Assembly (NCBI GenBank): GCA_024305405.1
Contig: JAKNDB010000105.1
Location: 2,418,001-2,482,000 of the forward strand
Direction of reading: 5' to 3'
Source of the DNA: Dirofilaria immitis
Lineage: Eukaryota > Nematoda > Chromadorea > Rhabditida > Onchocercidae
Length of the DNA: 64,000 nt
This document shows positions 55,301-64,000 of this stretch, in pieces. The notes under the pieces were generated by a model that was given only the letters and a program-made list of their open reading frames with translations, did not search any database and was not told the origin of the DNA. The position numbers and the translations under genes are program-made. Numbering within the stretch: position 1 is the first letter of the stretch; every line of letters begins with the position of its first letter.

Positions 55301-58300
55301 AGTTCAACAGGTGATAAAAATTTAGTACCAGTTCATTTTGATCCAGTTCTATATTTTGATTTAACCTAGTTCTCATAAAGCAGTTTATTGGTTTGTACAC
55401 TGTAAACTTTAGCTTAAGATTGCTTTATATAAAATTTCTGAAACTCATCTGGCTTGATGTGAAATCATTTACAATACAAGCCTTATTTAAGCTCATATTT
55501 CTCTTACGATTGAAAACAAATATACGTAGCCTTGTTTGGGGACTTTTTTTGTTTTTCAAGTCGATATGGACAGTTTATTGTATCATATCAGTTTGAATTT
55601 TTCAGGCATTAAAAGGGGTAAGCGATGTGTTACACTACACTGGTTAAATGATGTTCTCACGAAGAAGCATCTTGAAGCACCATGGCGTGTTTTTCATCTG
55701 CCAACTTTTTGGACTGATAATCATAGACCAGCTATCGGCAAGGTATGAATTAAAATGAATTTGTTGAATTTTTATGATGAAAATTTTAAATTGAAGAGAT
55801 ATTGTGAATTTTGATTAAATATAGAAAGATTCGAAAAACCAGGGAAATTTTGAGGAGGTCGCAGAAACGATAACATGCTTTGGACATTAAGGACTTAATG
55901 TTGCCATTTTACTCTACAATTTCCACGAAACTTAAAAGAAATTCACTAAAGTTATACTAATCCTTTGTTCTAGTTTAAATCTTTTCGCAAATTCAACAGT
56001 ACAATAGATATCGTTTTTTAGATAATAGCAATAAATGGTTTTAATGAAAATGAACGATGTGGTGTGCGAATGATGATTACTGCTATCGGAGCTCGTTATA
56101 CTCCCCATCTTACAAGCCATAATCATTATTTGGTCTCAAAAACGTATGAAGATTTCTATTTCCTGTTTTATTTTTAATTACACTTAACATTTTTTCTTGA
56201 CTTTCCAAGAAACTTTGAAGACTGAACTATCTGCCGTGCAGCTTAACACATACATTTCTTCGGACACTATAAATTAATAAATCAGTTATTATTTTAGATC
56301 TGAAGGTGAAAAAGTAGAACGATGTCAAGAAATGGGCATTTCAGTTGTAACATATCAATGGCTAGTTGAGATTTATTTGGGTATCAAGAATACAGTAAAT
56401 GAAAATGAAAATTGCGGTCCCATTCCGGGAATGGTTTCGGATACGAATGCAACACCGTATAATATGGAACATTATTCGGAAGCATGCAAGCAATTCTTAT
56501 GTTTGTGATTCGCTAAATTTCTTTTCTCTAAAATCTCCAGTGAATTAATATCGTGCCATCTTAGACTCGTAATTCTAATTTTTAGTTTTATTATAAATTT
56601 GATGGATGCTAATGGGATTCGCGATAAGTTTCATGAGTTTTACCATAGAACTTAAATTTCAGGCCATTCATTTTATTGTTAATGAGACAAATTCTTCCAA
56701 TAAACATTTGCAAAAGTTCAAGTATTTTTGGAAATTAAGTGAATGTCCACCATCCAGTAATGGAATTGGTAGCAAATTAACTGCAGCCAAAGTAGCTGAA
56801 TGGACAGCTATAAAATATAAAACCATAATCAACCCTTTTTTAGTTGATTGTACCGAGTACTTTGCAATTTTTATCGGTCCACCTATTTCATTTATACTTC
56901 TCTTACCAATGATAATTTGAAAAAGAGTTTTGATTGTTAAATACATAACGTCGTAAGTTTCACTTACCGATAGACTCACAGCTCCAAGAAAAGATGATCG
57001 CTTTAACCCTGCTATGTTCATTGAAGTAATCCCTATAGTTTTTCTTTTATTTCATCACCAAAAACATCTTTATCCTCAGTTATTAATGGAGTCAGGACAG
57101 TTCTATGTTCCTCGTTGTTTCGACTATATCTGATCTCTACTCTGGCTAATCAAGTAGCATACATTATGGTTCAAAGAGAAGTTGATATAAGGAATTAGTA
57201 TTCTCTTTAAAAATCAGATTAATAACAATAAAGTCGAATTCTTCGCGACGTCACTTTAGCGTCATATGAATGTGTTTAATAACACTTTAAAGTTAATGAA
57301 TGTTTATTCGATAATTCTTTATGTAAGATGCAATTTCTTTTTATTATCAGTTTATCATTCACCGTGCAGTAACAGATTATTTCAGTTCCATGGAAAATAC
57401 CAATTTTATTTGCAAGTGAACAATGGCAACGAGCTCTGGAAGTTAAAAGAAATGTGGAAAATGATAAAAATATTTTTCCGAATAAACGTTTTCGGTAATC
57501 TTCTACCAAGATCTTAAATTTTTAACAATAGATTTGGAAATTTCAGGATATATAAAAATTTCCTGAGTTTATCTGTTTGTTATAGCATGACAACTCCACC
57601 TCCTACCGATGAAGAAATTGAAACAAGAAGATCTGAAATAGGTACTCTCAAAGAAGTTCCTGTAGTATGCTTCAGCGGTTTCACTCCTGAAGAAAAGGAT
57701 GCGCTAGGAAGAGTATGTTTCCATTTTCTGCAGTTATTTTCCATCATTGTTTGATTAATATCTGAAGATTAATTCAGGAGATATTGTAGAGTTAGTGTAA
57801 TGAAGAAGGTATGAATTTTAAAAAATAAGCATAATGCTCGTCCCACATCATTAGAATTAAAATGGAAAACAGAATTTTTTTCCAGAAAGTACGTTTTCTT
57901 GGTGGTGCGACCACTGAAAAAGTGAATGAATGTACACATTTGGTGGTTCTTAATTTGTGGCGTACACTCAAACTTCTGGAAGCAATAGCATTAGGTAAAA
58001 ATGTTGTTGGACCGAACTGGGTTACTGACGGCTATCGGTGCCGCGTTATTCCAGGTGACTTTTGAAAATTTTGGAGAAATAATATTCTTAATTTCCTATA
58101 AAACAATTCTGATTAAAAGAAGTATTAATATAAAAATATACCCTTTACAGTTGTTCTGAAATTCATCTATTTCACAATTTAAAATACAGATTCACTGGAT
58201 TACTTCGCTCATGATGACGAAAATGAAAAAGTATTTGGGTATAATCTGAAATATAGTGTTTTGAAAGCTCGGTATCGGAAACTTTTTCAGGTATGTCTTG

Positions 58301-59039
58301 CAGATATAGCTTTATAGTTTAAAAGTATTTCTTCCATTTAGTTTATCTCAATTTTCGGTTTTTTAAATTTTATGATGAATTCTATTTGAAGATGCTCACT
58401 TATATTGGTTAAATTGTATTCTCTGCTTCAGGATGTAACGTTTTACTTGACTCCAAGTGTTGAGCCGTCTTATGAGGAATTATTGGCCTTGATTGAACTT
58501 GCCGGAGGTACTGTATTAAGGAAAGGCCGCAACCGCAATATGTAATACACTGTATTGAGGTGCTGCTATTCATTTATTTTTTAATTTTTTAATCGTGATG
58601 CTGAACGAATTATTACCCAGTTTACTTGCCTAAGTGGGTATTGGATATTTCAATTTTTCTAATTTTTCTATGCAATTCATAAGTTTTATAGACTGAATCA
58701 CTGCTATTGCTAATTGGCAATGACAGCGATGTACATCTGTTGCAGTATTTAACGGATTGTGGAATGCGTATGTTTCATTTATTTTTGTTGGAATTTTATA
58801 AATCATCTGGTTGAAATTTTAATCTTGCTGAATTTGGAAAAAAATTTTTAAATAATTTATATCTTTTTTGCAGCCGTTCACAATGTGGAAATAATTTTAA
58901 CGGGTATTTTGCGCCAGAAGCTAGAAAATTCCCTCTTTACCGTGTTACACCAATTCGACCGCCCTTGCAACCAGTATCAACGCAATCTCTATCAACCAAG
59001 AATGTTCAACAAAATATCTCTCAACGCGTCATTGTATAA
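34330..59039 (+). CDS. pis-1: PTIP/PAXIP1-like protein: Q/S/P-rich half plus four BRCT domains
   Basis: PTIP is a nuclear scaffold of MLL3/4 histone H3K4 methyltransferase complexes and DNA-damage responses. The start is ATG at 34330 (MEGSTSCTSDSDVVNTSRES). Exons: 34330-34395, 34583-34683, 34939-35008, 35214-35324, 35537-35601, 35728-35874, 36211-36356, 36460-36514, 40070-40326, 40746-40821, 53503-53574, 54407-54619, 54874-54978, then the BRCT exons 55100-59039. The N-terminal half is low-complexity Q/S/P/A (SSQQQYSCHAQMQQPQWTSQ, SLSPYMQPSQAP). Human PTIP has six BRCTs, two before the Q-rich region. Here I see none before it. Frame breaks of one missing base occur at about 35291, 55210, 55611-55618, 58522-58526 and 58925. 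Phase joins 35601/35728 and 56500/57586 also do not close. The gene symbol is inferred from the C. elegans PTIP homologue. One continuous gene across the 12.7-kb intron is supported by matching phase and composition, not proven. Confidence 0.8.
36515..40069 (+). other. Intron of the PTIP-like gene, 3.55 kb
   Basis: No coding sequence recognised on either strand; overlapping ORFs near 39254-39606 are mutually antisense and look like chance. It contains the near-perfect palindrome at 37211-37233. It ends with a duplicated 3' splice site (40047-40076). Confidence 0.6.
37211..37233. repeat. 23-base palindrome
   Basis: Arms ATTATGCATTT and AAATGCATAAT flank a single C. They are perfectly complementary over 11 bases. 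It lies in an intron. It contains ATGCAT cores, as in octamer/homeodomain sites, but is too short for a miRNA precursor. Confidence 0.85.
42829..42915 (+). CDS. Possible extra or alternative terminal exon of the PTIP-like gene
   Basis: After a good acceptor (TTTGCAG, ending 42828) comes a stretch reading VVASPSAASSWQLTTLNAES and then a stop at 42913-42915. Its S/A/P/Q composition matches the surrounding PTIP exons. Entering in phase 1 from the exon at 40821 requires one extra A in the run at 42834-42837, the same defect seen in other exons here. If a donor at 42864 (GTAGTT) is used, it could join exon 53503 in phase. If not, it would end a short isoform lacking all BRCT domains. It may equally be chance. 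Confidence 0.3.
46328..48240 (+). CDS. Probable nested gene of unknown function
   Basis: Three exons are proposed. 46328-46884 opens with MSQQIGTNNHSELGLE and ends LPSPRTLNDMMSKIQ at a GTAAGT donor. 47508-47617 encodes SQNNNEAVAARQIVSARTII and LNAKLGIVKLLNLIQF. 48014 onward encodes RKFKYRDEDVEISLEVLEEL and HNLFLHEGNLLKKLGEKRR, then in the next frame LFDILIDGKQLSDLLTYDAV to a stop at 48238. Phases at both junctions agree. The first exon switches frame two or more times (about 46500, 46565 and 46710), and the third once (about 48135). Each switch I could locate is consistent with a missing homopolymer base. The second and third exons look helical and charged. I do not recognise the family. It lies on the same strand as its host gene, so an alternative reading is a set of alternative PTIP exons, but phases do not support that. 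Confidence 0.42.
48940..48982. repeat. Short tandem repeat, 2 x 22
   Basis: TTTCTAAGCACTTTGATCAA followed by T occurs at 48940-48960 and 48962-48982. Identical copies in an intron; probable replication slippage. Confidence 0.85.
49855..50487 (+). CDS. Coding-like fragments in the PTIP intron, unrecognised
   Basis: Two open stretches. The first follows an acceptor-like TATTAG near 49860 and reads DANSFEKKVSFVEKNFLEWG, then GRELSWIHKLQSYHAIDILL, to a TGA at 50014-50016. The second (about 50301-50486) reads LYFLLGEILSLLFEKLKSAN and LSYLKDTRFEKLLIVGK and ends in TAA overlapping an AATAAA. Residue composition looks protein-like. They could be 3' exons of the nested gene upstream, but I could not join their phases. 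(TA)n tracts lie between them. Confidence 0.22.
50089..50142. repeat. Two (TA)n microsatellite tracts
   Basis: Alternating TA runs at 50089-50105 and 50128-50142, separated by about 22 bases. Intron location; no function inferred. Confidence 0.85.
56501..57585 (+). other. Intron of the PTIP-like gene carrying foreign DNA
   Basis: 1.1-kb intron between the BRCT 2 and BRCT 3 exons. It carries the antisense bacterial rseP fragment at about 56743-57140. The remaining sequence shows nothing I recognise. The donor (GTTTGT at 56501) is weak, and its phase does not match the acceptor at 57585. The exact border may be off, or a base may be missing nearby. Confidence 0.55.
56743..57140 (-). pseudogene. 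rseP: Wolbachia-like rseP (site-2 protease) fragment, nuclear insertion
   Basis: Bacterial RseP is a membrane zinc metalloprotease (M50) that cuts anti-sigma factors in regulated intramembrane proteolysis. Reading the minus strand from 57140, the fragment encodes the end of the PDZ region (HRTVLTPLITEDKDVFG). A one-base frame break near 57035 follows, then NIAGLKRSSFLGAVSLSVSE, RSINEIGGPIKIAKYS and the diagnostic second active-site segment NLLPIPLLDGGH. Similarity ends abruptly after GGH, into host sequence. Missing are the N-terminal HExxH segment and the C-terminus, so it cannot encode an active protease. It has no introns and lies antisense inside a nematode intron. The residues look like the Wolbachia orthologue from memory of the family; another Rickettsiales source is possible. 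Confidence 0.82.
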
Positions 59040-62000
59040 AAATTTATTGTTCATAATCTCTTTTCTCGGGTATATATTTTTTATTCCATGCTGAATGTTT
59101 TGGTTATCGAAATCAGCCCTAAAATCGATTTGTTGTAGGAGTAAGTTCTGTTTTGGATTGTCTTAATTATAACTTTTTTTGATGTTTTAAAATTACTTCA
59201 TGAAATCATTTTCTTGCAGATTTAGATCTTGAAGTTTTTGCCGTAGTTGATAGTGTTGAAACAAACCTTTCTTGGTAAACAGTTTTATTATTGCAATGCT
59301 TGTTATTTGTATTCCAGAAACATCGCTTTTCTGCAGGTAAAAAATAAGTTAATAAAGAATGAAGAACACTGATACAAGAAGTTCAATTATTGTTATTTGT
59401 TTTTCTTTGACATTACAGTACCATCTGTTTGGGATTGTAAAAAATTTGAACCAGTTCAAATAAAATGGTTTTCAGATTAAAGAAAATGGCAAATTATAGT
59501 GCACCAACAGAAAATTACTAATATAATAACATAGGCAAATTTTCTTTGATAAGAAGGATATCGATAAAATGAGAATAATATCATTAATATTTTTTTTTCG
59601 GAGTTTGAGTATGCCATATTTATGCCGTCTAAAAGTAATATTTGTGTTATATAAGTAGACGATATTGCAATATATTGTTTTATTATTAGTGTTCATTTGT
59701 ATTCGGATCTATCTTTCATGCAAAGGGTTGTTCTTTAACATACAGTTATTGCTAAAAGATATATTGAAGTTTTTCGAATTAGAAACAAATTGTTTTACAT
59801 TTCTCGTTACTTTTTTGAAGTTTTTCGATATCTTATTTCTGTAGTAATTATTAGCTTCTTCATCTCTGCTCATAATTGCAATGTATAATATTATATCAAA
59901 GTAGTATTGGTTATGCTTGCCTTTATTAATATAGAAAAAAATAATATAAAAAAAACTGATATGGAAGAAGATAATAAAAAATAATCAATGATATTGATTG
60001 TTGTTGATGACAGTAATAGAAAAAGTTTCGTCTGATTCAACTATTTGTACTGAGAAAGAGAAAAGAGATTTCAGTGACAAGATTTAAAAGTGTCTATTGT
60101 TGTGAATACCTGATGAAAACCGATTTATTGTCCTAATTCTCCTCATATTATCATAGTCACAAGCAAACAAATAAAAATTGATAATTGTTATGTAAGGTTT
60201 ACTTTGACAAATTGAGAAATTTTTGCTAAGTTACTGGGGTAGAGGTTATTCTGCGAGTAAGTTACGGGTATTATAATTGAACTGGCTTGGTGGCTCAAGA
60301 AATATTTTATATGTTGGATTAAGAGTTATACATAAACAAAGATGGATGATGTTTACAGCGAAAACCTAAATTCAAGGAGAGAAGTATAGTTGATGATATC
60401 AAGACAGTTATATGCTGTCTTTCCAGAGTTTTTTCTCTTCTATAAAACGATCTTATCACAATATTATAATGTAGTGAACCCAACAAGCAATCTTCGGAAT
60501 GTTGTTTCGGTTGATCATTGATTGATCTTCGCTGCTTGTTGGAAATTCTCATTTTATTTTAAAGACAGATTGTTCCTCTTTTGTCAAATTTGAATTATTG
60601 CATATCATGGATTGGTCAAATCGACTATGGTAATTATGAAATAAAATTTTTCGAACAAAATAGAAATATACTGCAATGTTGGATAATAATAAATTGAGAT
60701 AACTTGACAATAGTACTGAATTAGAAAAGCACTATAATCAACTCCACTTTAAAGCAAATAACATCTCTGCGACATTGGAGGACATATTCGCATGAGCTTA
60801 TGCTGCGAATACATAAATGGAAATAAAATAATACATATCGTCGATATTGTGAGTTAGGCATGCTTGCCATCAATTACATGCAACAAAACATTTCATTCAT
60901 TTTTGAATGCGGAAAGGAGTAGCGAGCATAACTATCTTCTCCTCTGCAGTATGTCTTAGCTAATAATTGGTAATATGATTTCATAAACTGGAATGTTCTA
61001 GTATAGGAGGATAGCAGATGAGTGTCCTCAAAGTGTTAGCTTATGGCCATCTTAGAGATTACATGATACGTAATAGTTAATAGTATTATGTCTTTAGATA
61101 TGAAATAATGTATTTGGATTGGTCGCTTATATTTTTGTGATAAATGGGAAAAACGATGTATATATTGAAAAGTGCTGTTATTCGGAGTGATTATTTATCT
61201 CCATTCATTTGATAATCAAACGTTTGAGTAGCTGAGGTATCATTACCAATTTGTGGAAGAGTGAGTCTATTTGTTTAAATTGCAAAGATACGATCCACGT
61301 GCGTGAACTGATAAAGTAAGACAGTCATCTTCTATCTCATTTATATTATTCGCAAATTTGTTCACACAAATTATTTCTTTAATAAATTGCCGATAGTAGT
61401 TCGTTTATTGTATCATAAATAACACCAAAAATTCTCGAATAAATGAAAGTATGACATTTTTTCTGATTTTCCTAGAAAATTTGATTTAATGTTGAACAAA
61501 AGATCAAGTTGGAATGTGCAATAATTGGCATGGAATTCAGGGAACGATTTTTCCTTTTTCAAAGTTAGCAGCGTAGATATCTTTGTGCTACTGGATTCGA
61601 CAAAATATTGAATGGATGGATGAGTTCCTTGCTGTAGCTAGTCAGCATGGATAGCTTAACTTGGCTGTTTGCAAAGTCCTTCTGACAATTTTATTGATTT
61701 TAGACATGCTGTCGATGTGATAATTTATGAAAAAATATTGGACGACGTGTTCATTTGAATTAAGTTCTTTTTATTATATTTTTCAGGAGATTGAGCATGT
61801 GATTGTATTTTGGCCTCCAGTCTATTTTATCAAAATGAGCGATGAACGTAGCATCCCAGGTTCCATATTTATTTTGTTAAAAATGTTTTTTAGACTTATG
61901 AGAAAACATTGGGTAAGATCTATGAACAAAAAGAAAAAAATGAAATTTTTAATTGGAAAAATACGATTGTGAGATTCCTTCTGGCACAAAGCGATTTGAT

Positions 62001-62097
62001 ATATTTCGTTTCGAAATGAGTTAGTGAATCCATTCCTTGCTAAGATCATAAGAAATGATAATTTTTAAATGCATGGTACCTTAGTTTTTGTTTTCAG
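59040..62097. other. Spacer between PTIP-like and G-beta-5 genes
   Basis: 3 kb of AT-rich DNA with the PTIP 3' UTR at its start and the G-beta-5 promoter and probable 5' exon(s) towards its end. ORFs such as 60319-60552 (-) and the overlapping pair at 61727-62049 show no family features. A start codon for G-beta-5 must lie here, but I could not choose one. Confidence 0.5.
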
Positions 62098-64000
62098 TAG
62101 AAGCAGAAGAAAATCAGCTGTAGACGAATCATCTAATGCAAAGATTATTGCATCTGTACAAGCCATTGCTGTAGAAACAGGAACGAGGTTGAAATATAAG
62201 TAATTAACTCATAAAGTATTTGTATTTTACTGCAAATGTTTGTAGATAATAAATTTTTATTAATTTAGAAGCTCGGACATTGTTGATATACTCGCCCGTG
62301 AAGCAGAAGATCTCCGGAAAAACTTGAAGCAGAAAGGAAAAAGCTGAACGATGTTTCGAGTGAGTCTTAAGAACACTATTTACTTCAAATCATTTTCCTT
62401 CGAATTTTGTTGAACTAATTTTCTTACGATATCAGAAGCTTTTGGTATAATAAGGAACTGTTTTAGCTATCATTTCATTCTTTAACGCTTTTATTAGAAC
62501 AACAATCATATAATGTTCACTAATACTAGTAATTTTATTAATTTGTGTTGTGTTATCACGGTTATGATTAAAATGTCGTAAATATGTTTACTTTAGTTGA
62601 ACAAGCAGCCGAAAGTCTTGAACCATTAACACAGCTAAGCATTAAGCAACGTCGCATATTGAAAGGACATGCTGGGAAAGTACTTTGTATGGATTGGTCC
62701 TTAGATAAACGACATATTGTTTCTTCTTCACAGGTTTTTGTTTCCAAAATAATTTATATATTTATTAACGGGAGCATTTAGCACACTCAGTTTGATTTTC
62801 CTAATTCGAAACTTGAAATTCTTGGCTCAATTCATCTTATTACTTGTAAACTCCTGGCAATTTTTAAAATACATTTTCTGGATTTTCTCTTATTTTTTGA
62901 CAAATGATAAATTATCAGTTCATGCAGTTTGAAGAGTTTTTTGCGTTATCTTTTTCTTTTCCCCATTTTCTCTCTTAATATCTAATTCAAAGAAAGGTAT
63001 AAAGGAATAAGTTACTTTTATCTTTTGTTCAACACATTAAATGAAAAAAATTCCTGAATAAACGCCATGAATAAACGTATAATTTCACATGAAAATTTTC
63101 AACTAAAAACTATATTTAGCAATAGGTTTGTTAAAACATTGAAGCTTTTAATTAATTAGAGTGAGTTATTCAGGATGGGAAAGTAATCGTCTGGGATGGC
63201 TTTACAACGAACAAGGAGCATGCTTTAACTATGCCAACAACATGGGTAATGGCCTGTGCTTATTCCCCTAGTGCTCAAATGATTGCTTGCGGGTATTTCA
63301 AGTATTTCGAATATTTCATTTTTAAATTTTCTTGTTTTCACATATTTTCAAAACTTTTTTTTTCAGAAAAACCAAATGAAATGTTTGATATAAAAAAATG
63401 GTATTATTTCTCATAACATAATGTTTATACCATAACGAAAACCACAATCTTAAATTAATTCAAAATGATAGCTTCATTATATGAAGAAACCATGTTTTAC
63501 AACGTATTGCGTGTCGATTCCAGAGGTTTGGATAATAAGTGTTCAGTGGTTCCGCTAAGCTTTGAAGATGACATCTTACAAAAAAGCGATCTGTTGCGAC
63601 GCATACGAGTTATATGTCGTGCTGTATTTTCCTTAGATCTGATAATCTAGCAAGTCTTTTTATATATATGATTTAACTAAAAATTCATTCTTTCATCCTA
63701 CATAAAATATTAATTTGTTCTTAAAAGTGAATATTAGGATTACTTATTTACAGCTTCTGACCGGTAGTGGTGATTCAACATGTGCCATATGGGATGTGGA
63801 AAGCGGCCAAATGATCCAAAATTTTCATGGCCACGTTGGTGATGTTTTGCAGTTGATGTACCAAAAGCGATACTGGCAACATTTTTATTTCTGGGGTAAA
63901 TTTCATTTTTGTTGTCTCATTCTATTTTTGGAAAAGTTCTGAAAAAAGTGGTAGCTTTCGGTGAGATGAGATCAGCTTTTCAGAGTAAATGAATAGATAG
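62098..64000 (+). CDS. gpb-2: G-protein beta-5 subunit (GNB5/GPB-2), 3' end outside window
   Basis: G-beta-5 pairs with the GGL domain of R7-family RGS proteins to shut off Gi/o and Gq signalling. Exons: 62098-62187, 62269-62359, 62597-62733, 63174-63292, 63524-63649 and 63754-63895. The first two give the N-terminal coiled coil. Then come the WD40 blades: [96 protein letters not shown] and [10 protein letters not shown]. These are specific to G-beta-5 rather than G-beta-1 to -4. About half the propeller is present; the rest lies beyond base 64000. Frame breaks, each curable by one base, occur at 62318-62322 (A5), 63580-63585 (A6), 63853-63854 (T2) and 63863-63866 (A4). The intron after 63649 has a GCAAGT donor. 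The start codon is upstream and not identified. Confidence 0.9.

Larger units (their letters stand above)
55100..59039 (+). other. Four C-terminal BRCT domains of the PTIP-like protein
   Basis: Exons 55100-55310 and 55606-55742 give BRCT 1 (SDMCLVGCFFVVIEHEK, RVTHVICESMRHPLVQQ, CVTLHWLNDVL with its conserved Trp). Exons 56022-56143 and 56298-56500 give BRCT 2 (IGARYTPHLTSHNHYLVSK, ERCQEMGISVVTYQWLVEI). Exons 57586-57712 and 57886-58054 give BRCT 3 (VVCFSGFTPEEKDALGR, FLGGATTEKVNECTHLVV, VVGPNWVTDGYRC). Exons 58190-58290, 58432-58559, 58692-58767 and 58874-59039 give BRCT 4 (FYLTPSVEPSYEELLALIEL, VHNVEIILTGILRQKLE). Order, spacing and the LHWLN/PNWV tryptophans match human PTIP BRCT 3-6, whose last pair binds phosphoserine peptides. 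The closing frame (YRVTPIRPPLQP) and TAA at 59037-59039 require one extra base near 58925. Confidence 0.88.

Noticed and set aside
56606..56920. Plus-strand 104-codon ORF inside the PTIP intron
   Set aside because: It is the complement of the rseP fragment on the minus strand and has no family features of its own.
55100..59039. PTIP as a decaying pseudogene
   Set aside because: The breaks are all single homopolymer losses, splice sites are intact, and identical defects occur in two other conserved genes, so sequence error is the simpler reading.
1..64000. tRNA, rRNA, CRISPR arrays, transposases or full-length mobile elements
   Set aside because: I looked for tRNA T-loop motifs, reverse transcriptase and transposase motifs and regularly spaced repeats by eye and saw none I could support. 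A tRNAscan-SE and RepeatMasker run would be decisive.

Overview
This window is eukaryotic DNA, most likely from a filarial (onchocercid) nematode. It is AT-rich and has long intergenic spacers. Its genes are split into many small exons by GT..AG introns, and its proteins read closest to nematode orthologues from memory of the families (eEF1-gamma, a ROS1/ROL-3 receptor kinase, cornichon, a PTIP-like BRCT protein, G-beta-5). A degraded fragment of a bacterial site-2 protease gene (rseP type) sits in one intron. Nuclear copies of Wolbachia DNA are known from filariae, so this supports the assignment. I cannot name the species.

Layout. 1-2058 (+): 3' part of elongation factor 1-gamma. 2059-11502: spacer with an 81-bp tandem duplication and one unrecognised ORF. 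11503-26779 (-): large ROS1/sevenless/ROL-3 receptor tyrosine kinase, with its C-terminal tail at 11503 and its N-terminus near 26.8 kb. 28592-29882 (-): cornichon ER-export receptor. 29883-34329: gene-poor spacer. 34330-59039 (+): PTIP-like protein, a Q/S/P-rich N-terminal half followed by four BRCT domains, spread over about 23 exons. Its 12.7-kb intron (40822-53502) carries a probable nested gene of unknown function (46328-48240, perhaps extending to about 50.5 kb). Its intron at 56501-57585 carries the antisense Wolbachia-like rseP fragment. 59040-62097: spacer. 62098-64000 (+): 5' part of G-protein beta-5 (GPB-2/GNB5), cut by the window end.

Two sequence-level themes stand out. First, conserved exons repeatedly carry a reading-frame shift that one extra base in a short homopolymer would cure (cornichon, PTIP, G-beta-5). 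Every shift I read is a missing base. This points to consensus errors in the assembly rather than decaying genes. Second, three introns seem to use GC donors (two in the receptor kinase, one in G-beta-5), where GT alternatives break or damage conserved motifs.

The genes are unrelated housekeeping, secretory, chromatin and signalling functions, and I see no operon or shared pathway. Exon borders were read by eye from splice consensus, phase and family conservation. Joins in the extracellular part of the receptor kinase and at parts of the PTIP gene remain unresolved.
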